NCBI RefSeq assembly: GCF_001855565.1
Contig: NZ_MKCR01000033.1
Location: forward strand, 62,001-126,000
DNA from: Chromobacterium amazonense
GTDB lineage: Bacteria; Pseudomonadota; Gammaproteobacteria; Burkholderiales; Chromobacteriaceae
Length of the DNA stretch: 64,000 nucleotides
Reading direction: 5' to 3'
Shown: positions 33,096-40,626 of the stretch, in pieces
Layout of the letters: each line of letters opens with the position of its first letter
Position numbering within the stretch: the first letter of the stretch is position 1
Notes under the pieces: model-generated
The model's database searches: none
What the model was told of the DNA's origin: nothing
Seen by the model: only the letters and a program-made list of their open reading frames with translations
Program-made: the position numbers and the translations under genes

Positions 33096-33632
33096 ATGGC
33101 CCTGAACGCCACCATCTACAAAGCCACGCTCACCCTGTCCGACATGGACCGCGGCTATTACGCCACCCATTCCCTGACCCTGGCCCAGCACCCGTCGGAA
33201 ACGCTGGAGCGGATGATGCTGCGCATCGTCGCCTTCGCCCTGCACGCCAGCGACACGCTGGCCTTCACCCGCGGCCTGTGTGCGGACGACGAGCCGGAGC
33301 TGTGGCAGAAGAACTATTCCGACGAGATTGAGCTGTGGGTGGAGCTGGGCGAGCCGGACGAAAAGAGGCTGAAGAAAGCCTGTTCGCGTTCTGACCGCGT
33401 GGCGCTGTACAGCTATGGCGGCCGCGCCAGCGAAGTATGGTGGGGACAGAATGAGAGCAAGCTGTCGCGGCTGGACAAGCTGGAAGTGTTCCGCATCGAT
33501 TTCGAAGCGTTGCAGGCGCTGGCTGCGCTGGCCGAGCGCAGCATGCAGCTGACCGCCACCATCCAGGACGGCCAGCTATGGCTGTCGAACGACGCTCAGA
33601 ACGTCTTGATCGCGCCGCTGCGGCTGAAGTGA
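33096..33632 (+). CDS. yaeQ: YaeQ family protein
   Basis: A 178-residue YaeQ protein, a PD-(D/E)XK-like fold of unsettled function (reported as a suppressor of rfaH loss in E. coli). Recognised by MALNATIYKATLTLSDMDRGYYATHSLTLAQHPSETLERMMLR at the start and by ELWVELGEPDEKRLKKACSRSDRVALYSYG in the middle, which is the nuclease-like core with its Glu/Asp/Lys residues. Length is normal. It lies alone on the plus strand. Confidence 0.94.
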   Translation: MALNATIYKATLTLSDMDRGYYATHSLTLAQHPSETLERMMLRIVAFALHASDTLAFTRGLCADDEPELWQKNYSDEIELWVELGEPDEKRLKKACSRSDRVALYSYGGRASEVWWGQNESKLSRLDKLEVFRIDFEALQALAALAERSMQLTATIQDGQLWLSNDAQNVLIAPLRLK

Positions 33633-33832
33633 CGCGCCAGCCAGCCGCCCAGCCGCTGCCACAACCCTAGCGGCGGCGGCAGGCAGCCATGCCCCAGGCG
33701 CAGCCTTGCCAATTGCCGGCGCGGACGCAGCGTCTGTCCGCCGTCGCGCGTGGCGGGCAGGCGGCTCAGAATCACCACCCCGCACGCCTCGCGGCAGCTG
33801 CGGCGCAATGCGCTTCGGACAGGAACGGCCAT
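33596..33832 (-). CDS. Hypothetical small basic protein
   Basis: A 78-codon frame antisense to the last 37 bases of yaeQ. The start is supported by TAGGAG six bases before the ATG, which is better than most shadow frames. The product is Arg/Leu-rich (MAVPVRSALRRSCREACGVVILSRL to RLGGWLARHF) with no domain that I recognise. It may be a real short gene or chance; the remaining 33833-33981 shows nothing. Confidence 0.35.
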   Translation of the reverse strand: MAVPVRSALRRSCREACGVVILSRLPATRDGGQTLRPRRQLARLRLGHGCLPPPLGLWQRLGGWLARHFSRSGAIKTF

Positions 33833-33981
33833 CTCGCTCTCCTAGTTTGGATCAACATCAGCAGCGTAAAGAGGCCCGGCTAAATTTACGGCAAAAAAGC
33901 GGCTGGCCCGCATAAAAATTGGCTAAATCCGTCAAACGCGATTTATCCTGTTCCACGTGAAACCCTGCGGAAAACCACCCC

Positions 33982-34509
33982 ATGCTTAGCCTGCGTCCCG
34001 CTCAAAGCGACGACATCCCCCTCATCGCCGCCCTCCACGCGCAAAGCTGGCGCGCGAGCTATCGCGGCATCCTGCCTGACGCCTACCTTGACGAACGCGC
34101 CGAGGACGACAGGCTTGCCGTATGGCGCGCCCGCTTCGCCTCCGAAAAGCCGCTCTGGGTGCGCATCGCCTGCTGGGAGGACGAGCCGGTCGGTTTTGTA
34201 TGCCTGCTGCCGGACGAGGCGCCGGAACTGGGCATTTACCTGGACAATCTGCATGTGCGCGGCGATCAGCAGGGACGCGGCATAGGCCGGGCGCTGATGG
34301 CTGCCGCCGCGGCCGAGGCCGGCCGCATCGCGCCGGGCAGGCCGCTCTATCTTTGGGTCTACGAGCGCAATGCCGATGCCTGCGCCGTGTATGCCAGGCT
34401 TGGCGGCGAAGTGCTTGAGCGCCGAGAGGTGGACACCGCGGCCGGCACCCGCGCCGTGGCGTTGCGCTACAGCTGGCCGGACCCTTCGCGCCTGCGGCCC
34501 CGCCATTGA
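33982..34509 (+). CDS. GNAT-family N-acetyltransferase
   Basis: A 175-residue single-domain GNAT. It opens LSLRPAQSDDIPLIAALHAQSWRASYRGILP, a pattern common in the RimI-like and aminoglycoside-type groups. The acetyl-CoA motif A is LDNLHVRGDQQGRGIGRALMAAAAAEA (Q-x-x-G-I-G), and motif B is LWVYERNADACAVYARLGGEVLER. Substrate unknown. It is followed closely by a metallopeptidase pseudogene fragment that is not part of it. Confidence 0.9.
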   Translation: MLSLRPAQSDDIPLIAALHAQSWRASYRGILPDAYLDERAEDDRLAVWRARFASEKPLWVRIACWEDEPVGFVCLLPDEAPELGIYLDNLHVRGDQQGRGIGRALMAAAAAEAGRIAPGRPLYLWVYERNADACAVYARLGGEVLERREVDTAAGTRAVALRYSWPDPSRLRPRH

Positions 34510-34554
34510 ACCGAGGCGACATCGCGCGCCGCCGCGCGATTACAATTTGTCGCC

Positions 34555-34791
34555 GCGCTGAAGCAGCGCTACCTGAAAAACGCGCCGCTGCCGTCCAAGG
34601 TGCTTTACGACAATCGACAGCACCCGCTGAAAGGCGCGCTGGGCACCCATGCCACGATCGCCCGGGCACCAGGCGGCCATTTGAAAACCAAGAGCGAGAT
34701 CCGCATCGCCGCCTGGTTCCGCGAACTGCCGCCGCCCTTCTTGCTGATGCTCGCCGTGCATGGGCGGCGGCTCACCAGTGACGCGGCCTAA
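34555..34791 (+). pseudogene. Truncated copy of the adjacent metallopeptidase gene
   Basis: From LKQRYLKNAP to EIRIAAWFRELPPPFLLMLAVHG this frame is clearly homologous to the middle of the downstream protein (LKQRYLKNAP to EIRIAALFRDAPEAFLRMIVIHE). The N-terminal third is missing, and the zinc motif HELAH has become HGRRL before a stop, so it cannot be an active peptidase. It looks like a partial tandem duplication or a decayed paralogue. An ATG at 34600 gives a short ORF, but it lacks both ends of the domain. Confidence 0.8.
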
Positions 34792-34906
34792 GACGTGATG
34801 CGCAAGTTAAGAAGGATGGACATCATTAAGTCGCGGACTGCAATGATCATGATTGCGCCGTCTGTGAGTACCGCTCTCATCCCAAGCCATGAATTACCAT
34901 AGCGCA

Positions 34907-35398
34907 ATGACCACGCTCAGCTACCTCCGCAGCTATCCTGCCGCCCTGCTCGAACGCATCCAAACCCTGCTGGAGCAAGACCAACTTGGCGCCTGGCTGG
35001 AGCGCAAGTATCCGGCACGCCATGACATCCAGACTGACAAGGCGTTGTACCAATACGTGACCGAACTAAAGCAGCGCTATCTGAAGAACGCTCCTGCCAT
35101 GGCAAAAGTGCTGTACGACAGCCAGCAACACCCGATGAAAGGCACGCTAGGCACCAATACCTTCGTGGCTCGCGTACAGGGTGGAAAACTGAAGAGCAAA
35201 AATGAGATCCGGATCGCCGCATTGTTTCGTGACGCGCCAGAAGCGTTTTTACGGATGATCGTGATACATGAACTGGCTCACTTGAAAGAGAAGGACCACG
35301 ATAAGGCGTTTTATCAGTTGTGCCGCCATATGGAGCCTGACTACCACCAGTTGGAGTTTGACATGCGGGTATGGTTGACCTGGCGTGAACGCATATGA
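34907..35398 (+). CDS. YgjP/M48-like zinc metallopeptidase
   Basis: A 163-residue cytoplasmic protein of the YgjP-like (DUF45) metallopeptidase type. The zinc motif HELAHLKEKDH (HExxH plus a downstream His) lies at about residue 120, preceded by EIRIAALFRDAPEAFLRMIVI and followed by AFYQLCRHMEPDYHQLEFDMRVWL, the usual family end. N-terminal TTLSYLRSYPAALLERIQTLLEQ supports a start at 34907; an in-frame ATG at 34889 is an alternative, and neither has a strong ribosome site. Substrate unknown. A damaged paralogue lies just upstream. Confidence 0.85.
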   Translation: MTTLSYLRSYPAALLERIQTLLEQDQLGAWLERKYPARHDIQTDKALYQYVTELKQRYLKNAPAMAKVLYDSQQHPMKGTLGTNTFVARVQGGKLKSKNEIRIAALFRDAPEAFLRMIVIHELAHLKEKDHDKAFYQLCRHMEPDYHQLEFDMRVWLTWRERI

Positions 35399-35444
35399 AC
35401 TCTTTTCGACCGTCGTCATCCATTCTGCCGAAGGGTTTGGGTAA

Positions 35445-35472
35445 ACGAAGAGTCCCGGTCGGGCCTCTTCGT
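35445..35472. terminator. Hairpin between convergent genes
   Basis: ACGAAGAG pairs with CTCTTCGT (8 bp, 12-base loop). No T-run follows on either strand, so it may be a weak bidirectional terminator for the metallopeptidase gene and the cytochrome-like gene. Confidence 0.45.
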
Positions 35473-35564
35473 ATGCGATTGCTTGGTTTGGTCTATCTAT
35501 CGCCCTCTATGCCGCTGAGCGTTCCACGTCAGCCCGTCATGCTTCAGTTTTTGCGTCAGCGGCC

Positions 35565-36182
35565 TCATCGCACCAGTCCGGTAAATTGATAGGCAGCCGG
35601 AATGGCCACCGGATACCAGGCGCCGCTGAAGGTGGCGATAATGATACCGGACAGCAACGCGCCTGCCGCCATCAGTCCGCCGGCAAGCCGGTCGCTGCCG
35701 TGCACCCCTAACCGCGTTTGCAGCAGCCAGCGTAACGCACAGCCTATATGGGTGAAGTAGGCGACAATGGACAAGAAGTAATAGGGCATGAAAAACAGGA
35801 AGTAATTGCCCAGGTGCAGGCCGGCGGCGGCAAAATAGAAATTGGTGTCCACGCCTTGCTCCCATCGCCCGTATAGCACTGCGCTGAGGTGGAACAGCAG
35901 AAAGAAAGCGAGGTACAGGCCGGAGTAGGCCTGAGCGTGATCAAAGAAACCATGCCGGCTGCCGCGGCGCGCCCATACGAAATACAGGCCGGACCCTGCC
36001 TGGAACAGCACGCAGGCCAACAGCAGCGTTTCCACTGGCGGGAAGCGGTACCACACTCGGTAGGCTCTCATATAGTCGATATGGGCCTGGATGCCGGCCA
36101 AGGCAGTCAGGTGGTTGAGCAGGTGGAACAGGATATACAGGCTGATCAGACAGGCAGTCAGGCGGTGTAGCTTGTGCAACAT
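35565..36182 (-). CDS. Cytochrome-b-like integral membrane protein
   Basis: A 205-residue protein with about five TM segments. Histidines are placed inside or at the edge of helices (LYILFHLLNHLTAL; HAQAYSGLYLAFFLLFHLSAVLYG; VAYFTHIGCALRWLL), as in the heme-binding membrane subunits of succinate dehydrogenase/fumarate reductase. No flavoprotein or Fe-S partner is adjacent, so it is not a normal SDH subunit. It is the last gene of the three-gene operon that starts with the diiron enzyme and may pass electrons from the quinone pool to that enzyme; that role is inference. AAGGGA precedes the ATG. Confidence 0.7.
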   Translation of the reverse strand: MLHKLHRLTACLISLYILFHLLNHLTALAGIQAHIDYMRAYRVWYRFPPVETLLLACVLFQAGSGLYFVWARRGSRHGFFDHAQAYSGLYLAFFLLFHLSAVLYGRWEQGVDTNFYFAAAGLHLGNYFLFFMPYYFLSIVAYFTHIGCALRWLLQTRLGVHGSDRLAGGLMAAGALLSGIIIATFSGAWYPVAIPAAYQFTGLVR

Positions 36183-36303
36183 ACAATCCCTTTTTGGCTA
36201 AAGACATGAGCCGGCCGGCATGAGCGCTGTGCCGGCCAGTCTTGCAGCTTAAAGCCAGAGATCGAGCTTTCGGTACTGACTGGAAGCAGGATGGCGTCGA
36301 CGG

Positions 36304-37113
36304 TCATGCCATGGCAGAGGTCGCCAGTGGATGCCCGGACCCAATCTCCTCCGCGCGCAGCGCGCGGCGCGCGTAATAGGCGAAGCCGGCCTGGGAGCGC
36401 TTCTCCTGCAAAATCCAGTCATGCGCTTCACGCGCTAGCGCCGGCTCCACTTCGCGTATCTCTCCCGCAGCTTCCGCCAGCAGTTGCAGCCGAGCGGCGC
36501 GTTCGCATTGGATCGCCATCATGCAGGCTTCTTCCACCGAATGACAGGCCACCACCAAGCCATGGTGGGCAAGCAGAGCCGCGCGCTTGTCCCCCAGCAC
36601 GCCACTAATGATCTCGCCCTCGCTGTTGCCCACTGGCACGCCGGGCCACTGCGGCAGGAAGGCCACATCGTCGTACAACATGCAGGCATCCATGTGGGCG
36701 ATCTTCAATGGACGGCCCAGCATGGACAGCGCCGAAATGTGGGTCGGGTGGGTATGGATGATGCAGCGCACATCCGGCCGCGCCCGGTAGATCCAGCTAT
36801 GGAAACGATTGGCCGGATTGGGCATGCCGTCGCCCTCCAGCACGTCCAGGTCCGCGTTGACCCGCAGCAGGTTGCCAGCTGTGGTTTCGTCAAAACCCAG
36901 CCCCAGCCGCTGGGTGTAGTATTCGCCCGGCAGGTCCGCCCGGGCGGTGATCTGCCCGGCCAGGCCCGAATCGTGGCCCTGCGCGAACAGGATGCGACAA
37001 GTCAGCGCCACTTTTTCGCGCAGCGACCATGCCGGCGCGCCCAGGTGGCGCTCCATCTGCACCTTCGCCCGTTCGATCAAACTCTGCTTGTCCATTGTCA
37101 TGGTGTCGGCCAT
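36304..37113 (-). CDS. Class II aldolase/adducin-family protein
   Basis: A 269-residue class II aldolase/adducin-fold protein. The zinc-binding HxH pair is in RCIIHTHPTHISALSMLG, a further His is in ALLAHHGLVVACHSVEEACMMAIQCERAARLQ, and the N-terminal part LTCRILFAQGHDSGLAGQITAR is characteristic. Family members are fuculose- or ribulose-phosphate aldolases/epimerases, or decarboxylases in secondary metabolism; the long ~270-residue form with this motif set is common in the latter. Substrate unknown. AAAGGAG six bases upstream sets the start at 37113. It is the middle gene of the operon divergent from luxR. Confidence 0.85.
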   Translation of the reverse strand: MADTMTMDKQSLIERAKVQMERHLGAPAWSLREKVALTCRILFAQGHDSGLAGQITARADLPGEYYTQRLGLGFDETTAGNLLRVNADLDVLEGDGMPNPANRFHSWIYRARPDVRCIIHTHPTHISALSMLGRPLKIAHMDACMLYDDVAFLPQWPGVPVGNSEGEIISGVLGDKRAALLAHHGLVVACHSVEEACMMAIQCERAARLQLLAEAAGEIREVEPALAREAHDWILQEKRSQAGFAYYARRALRAEEIGSGHPLATSAMA

Positions 37114-37201
37114 GGTATCTCCTTTCTTGAAAAGAGCCGGCCGCTCCGCGCGGGTCCGGCCCGAAGAATACGGAACGCCTCCCGGCACAGGAGGACTGCG
37201 C

Positions 37202-37906
37202 TCATGCGATGGCGGGCTGGGTGGACGATGCTTCGCGATACGCGGCCTCTATCGAGCTGAAAAACTCCAGTCGAGCGTCTACCAAAGCGTGGCCGGCGCG
37301 CAGCATCAGGTCAATCTGCTCCGGCGCCGAGCTGGCGATGTCCAGCATGATGTCGCGTATGGTTTCGGCGTGGCCATCATCGCACTCCACATGGATGTGG
37401 AAGAACTCGATGTCGCGCCGGGCCGCGCCCAGGGCCTCAAAACCGAGAATGATATCGCCGTACATCGGCGGCACCAGCCCTTCCGCGCCCAGACACAAGG
37501 CCCCAAGGCCGGCGGCTGGATTGAGATTGCGGCAATGCTGGAACATGCTGTCGATCAGCCTACGCGTGCCGGCCAGCAGCTGAGCGCCATCCAGCGACAC
37601 CGAGTAATGCTCTAGCATTTCACGATAGATCAGATGATGCGGGCGCGGGCTGTTAGGCGCCAGTCCAAGCTCCTCGAACAGGTTTTCAGCCAACTCCAGC
37701 ACTTCTTCGTTGCTGGGCAGATTAGCCATCATCGCGCACAGGTAGCGTGTGAAGTAGGCGCTGTACAAGCCTTGTTGCACCAGGAAGATCTTCAGTTCGT
37801 CGAGCGAGACTTCGCCGGCGCGACAACGCGTCAGGAAGGAATGGGAACGGATCCGTTCTATCAATTGCTCTTTGGTCGATTCCAAGAGCGCCATTTGCAT
37901 GTCCAT
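37202..37906 (-). CDS. Heme-oxygenase-fold diiron enzyme (CADD/PqqC-like)
   Basis: A 234-residue all-helical protein of the heme-oxygenase-like diiron oxidase/oxygenase group. Candidate metal ligands are visible: Glu in ENLFEELG (E78/E79), H90/H91 in SPRPHHLIYREML, E142 in LGAEGLVPPMYGDI, and H172, D176, H179 in the HxxxDxxH motif (HVECDDGH). The same HxxxDxxH arrangement is found in Chlamydia CADD, which makes p-aminobenzoate. PqqC, TenA and UndA share the fold. The likely role is oxidation or N-oxygenation of an intermediate of this locus; substrate unknown. GGAG seven bases upstream fixes the start at 37906; the longer frame upstream is non-coding. First gene of its operon. Confidence 0.8.
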   Translation of the reverse strand: MDMQMALLESTKEQLIERIRSHSFLTRCRAGEVSLDELKIFLVQQGLYSAYFTRYLCAMMANLPSNEEVLELAENLFEELGLAPNSPRPHHLIYREMLEHYSVSLDGAQLLAGTRRLIDSMFQHCRNLNPAAGLGALCLGAEGLVPPMYGDIILGFEALGAARRDIEFFHIHVECDDGHAETIRDIMLDIASSAPEQIDLMLRAGHALVDARLEFFSSIEAAYREASSTQPAIA

Positions 37907-38300
37907 GCGATTGCTCCAACAACAAGATTGAAGAGACCCTTTCGGGCAGGCGGATAATGCGTTGCGGCTATGGCACAGCCTTGCGGCTGGCGGCGGTGAG
38001 CTGCGCGGTGCGGGCCGATTGCCTGAACTGATTTGGCTTGCCACTTAAAGCATTTAAATGTCGTCATTTGCCGATAAATTCTAAAAAAAATCAACGAATT
38101 ATCATTTCGACACAAACTATTCTCACGCCGATAAACACAAATAGATTCATACCTCGCACCAAAATCCTTAATGGATTTTTTGAACATAAAAAATTTCATT
38201 TGTCATTTTTTGTGCCGGCTGTCAGACTTTTTACAGCAAGATAAATGCGCTTATTACTAATTTGCTGTTAGAACCACAGTTGAAAGTCAGAGAAAGTCAG
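37907..38300. promoter_or_regulatory. Divergent promoter region between the diiron-enzyme operon and luxR
   Basis: About 390 bases without a gene, markedly AT-rich from 38040 to 38270 in contrast to the GC-rich flanks. It contains a hairpin AAAATCC/GGATTTT (38161-38179) and a widely spaced inverted repeat ACAGCAA/TTGCTGT (38233-38239 and 38262-38268) just before the luxR start. Both outward transcripts must start here, and it is the natural place for LuxR control, but I see no clear lux box. Confidence 0.6.
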
Positions 38301-39029
38301 ATGCATCCGCAAGAGCATGTCATCCACGCTTTGCCCGACCTTCTGTCGGCAGCGACGATTGAGCAGGTCAAACAACACTGCCAGCAACTGGTCTCCAACA
38401 TTGGTTTGGACTTCTTTTTGATCGGCATTGAATCCATGAACGGCGGCGTTCCCTCGTCTCGGGTGGAAACCAATTACCCGGCGGCCTGGATGGAGCGTTA
38501 TGCACGGCTGGAATGGATTGGTAGCGATCCAGTAGTGCACCATTGCCGGCAGTCCTCGGTGCCGCTGATCTGGCACCGAGGCCGCTTTGAGGACGAATTC
38601 TCCCAACACCTGTTCGAAGAAGCGTCCGCCTACGGCGTTTCCGCCGGTGTGGCCACCTCTTTGCGCGGCGTCGGCCGCAGCCAGCCGATGATGATGTCTG
38701 TGGCCTGCGATGCTCGCGCCGATGCGCGCACGGAACAATGGCTGCAAACGCTGACGCCGACGGTACACTTGTTGTGCTCCTATGCTTACGAGGCCATTTG
38801 CCGCATCGAAGACGCCGGCCAGGCCGCCGAGGTCGGCCTGACCCAGCGCGAGCGCGAGTGCTTGCGCTGGGCGGCTGCGGGCAAAACGTCTTGGGAAACC
38901 TCGCGCATCCTGCGCTGCTCCGAATCCACGGTGAATTTTCATATCCGCAACATCATCAACAAGTTGCAAGTGTCCAACCGGCGGCAAGCGGTTGCCAGAG
39001 CCTTGGCCCAAGGCCTGATCTCCGCCTGA
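38301..39029 (+). CDS. LuxR-family quorum-sensing regulator
   Basis: A 242-residue regulator with an autoinducer-binding domain and a C-terminal LuxR helix-turn-helix. The ligand-pocket residues typical of AHL receptors are present: W63 and Y67 in AAWMERY, D76 and P77 in GSDPVV, W91 in PLIW, and the later Gly in EASAYGVSAG. The HTH reads GLTQRERECLRWAAAGKTSWETSRILRCSESTVNFHIRNIINKLQVSNRRQAVARA. It probably senses the acyl-homoserine lactone made by the LuxI homologue at the other end of the locus. ATG 38301 gives a normal family length; TTG 38262 is an alternative. The stop lies one base from the convergent ligase stop. Its sequence differs clearly from CviR as I remember it. Confidence 0.92.
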   Translation: MHPQEHVIHALPDLLSAATIEQVKQHCQQLVSNIGLDFFLIGIESMNGGVPSSRVETNYPAAWMERYARLEWIGSDPVVHHCRQSSVPLIWHRGRFEDEFSQHLFEEASAYGVSAGVATSLRGVGRSQPMMMSVACDARADARTEQWLQTLTPTVHLLCSYAYEAICRIEDAGQAAEVGLTQRERECLRWAAAGKTSWETSRILRCSESTVNFHIRNIINKLQVSNRRQAVARALAQGLISA

Positions 39030-39030
39030 T

Positions 39031-40575
39031 TCATCCGGCCAGCACCGCGCCGGCGATGGCAGGCGAATGGCTAATCAAACCTTGCAGCTCCTGACGCTTG
39101 AGCTTGCCGCTGGGTGTGGTGGCGATGTCGGGCACCAGCTCGATACGGTCCGGTCGCAACGCTTTGGGCCGCAGCTCGCTCTGGGCGCGCTTCATCAAGT
39201 CCTCCACCAAAGCCGCGCCCGCGTAGCCGCTGGCTGTGGCCACCACATAAGCGCGCAGCCGGGTAAGTCCTTCGGCGGTAACCACTGGCAGCGCCGCAGC
39301 CTTCAGCACCCGCTTGTCTTCCAGCAGGAAGGCTTCCAGCTCTTGAGGGCTGACCCAGTAACCGGCCACCTTGATGCGTTCGCTGTCACGCGAGACAAAG
39401 CTCAGGCTCTCGCCGGCGCGCACGAACAGATCGCGGGTGGGAAAGCTGGCTGGCGCCGCTTCGATTACGCCGGCTTCACCGGGACGCAAATAGCCCAGCA
39501 TCAAGCAGCCGCCGGACAGATTCAGGGTAAAGGCGCCGGCTGGCGCGTCAGCGTCTCCGGCATGCGGCGTCTCAAGGTAACGGAAGCCCTCAACGCGGCG
39601 CAGGCCGACTCCGCCGTCTACGGTCTCTGACAAATAGGGCGCAAAGGTTTCGGTGGTGCCGATGGAGTCCAACATCCGCGAACCGGTCCAGGCTTCCCAG
39701 CGCTGGCGAATCGTCGGCGGCAGACGCTCTCCGGCGGAGAAGGACAGCCGCAGCGCGCTGAAGTCATAAGCGCGCTCCGCCCGCGCCATCAGCAGGTGGT
39801 ACAAAGTGGGCACCGCCAGAAAGGCGGTGACGGATTCGGCCTCAATGGCGTCGAGAAATTCGGCGTGACGCGCCCATTCCGGCAACAGCACCGCGCTGGC
39901 GCCGACGCTGAGCGGAGCGTGCAGGCCCTGCAGGCCGAAGGAGAAGAACGGTCCGGTGCTGGCCAATACTCTGTCTTCTGCGCACAGCCCCCACATCGGC
40001 CGAGTGACGGTACGCTCGAATGCCCAGAATGAGCGATGGGAATGCGCGCACAGCTTGGGCCGGCCGGTGGAGCCGGAGGTGGCGAGCACCAGCGCCGGGC
40101 TCAGGTCGAAGCTGGCTTCAATGTCTCCGACCACGTGCGCCGCTTCCGGCGCGCTCTTGCGCGCCGCCAGCGTCCCCATGTCTGTCATCGCCTCGGCGCG
40201 CGGCTGGCACGCGGTGCGATCGGCTAGGATCAGGTCCGGATCGTAGCTTTGCCACAAGCCTTCGTAATGTTCGGCCGACAGACCCGGATGCACCATGAAG
40301 GCGAGCCGCTGTGAACGCATGGCCGCCAGCCAGTAGATTACCGTTTCCAGCGTCGCCGATCCCACCAGCGCCACGCGCTGGCCCGGACGACGGCCGGCGA
40401 GCAGAATGTCCAACTCGCGCGCCGCCGTCAGGCTCAGGGTCTGCAATTGATGATAACTGAGGACACGGCGTCCCTTGGCGCCGCGTTCGATCAGAGCGAT
40501 GCAATCGCCGCGCCCGGCGCGCACATGGCGGTCCACCATCAGGTCGACGCATCCTGGGCTGGAATCAATAGGCAT
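39031..40575 (-). CDS. Aryl-CoA-ligase-like AMP-forming enzyme
   Basis: A 514-residue ANL-superfamily enzyme. The phosphate loop is LVLATSGSTGRPKLCAHSH; the A5-type motif is DSIGTTETF; the hinge is near SFVSRDSERIKVAGYWVSPQELEAFL; and the C-terminal catalytic Lys is in TTPSGKLKRQEL. The pattern (LSFSAGERLPPTIRQRWEAWTGSRMLDSIGTTE; MLGYLRPGEAG) is closest to benzoate- and 4-hydroxybenzoate-CoA ligases. It could activate the aminohydroxybenzoate predicted for this locus as an acyl-adenylate or CoA thioester; substrate choice is inference. No carrier domain is attached. It is the last gene of the luxI-headed run and ends one base from luxR. Confidence 0.85.
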   Translation of the reverse strand: MPIDSSPGCVDLMVDRHVRAGRGDCIALIERGAKGRRVLSYHQLQTLSLTAARELDILLAGRRPGQRVALVGSATLETVIYWLAAMRSQRLAFMVHPGLSAEHYEGLWQSYDPDLILADRTACQPRAEAMTDMGTLAARKSAPEAAHVVGDIEASFDLSPALVLATSGSTGRPKLCAHSHRSFWAFERTVTRPMWGLCAEDRVLASTGPFFSFGLQGLHAPLSVGASAVLLPEWARHAEFLDAIEAESVTAFLAVPTLYHLLMARAERAYDFSALRLSFSAGERLPPTIRQRWEAWTGSRMLDSIGTTETFAPYLSETVDGGVGLRRVEGFRYLETPHAGDADAPAGAFTLNLSGGCLMLGYLRPGEAGVIEAAPASFPTRDLFVRAGESLSFVSRDSERIKVAGYWVSPQELEAFLLEDKRVLKAAALPVVTAEGLTRLRAYVVATASGYAGAALVEDLMKRAQSELRPKALRPDRIELVPDIATTPSGKLKRQELQGLISHSPAIAGAVLAG

Positions 40576-40626
40576 GTCTTGAACCTCTCAAATTTGAAAA
40601 TGCGGGCCGCCGGCGGCGGCGCGCGC

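Noticed and set aside
34600-34791. A separate small gene starting at ATG 34600
   Set aside because: The similarity to the adjacent metallopeptidase begins upstream of this ATG and the zinc motif is lost; it is a fragment.
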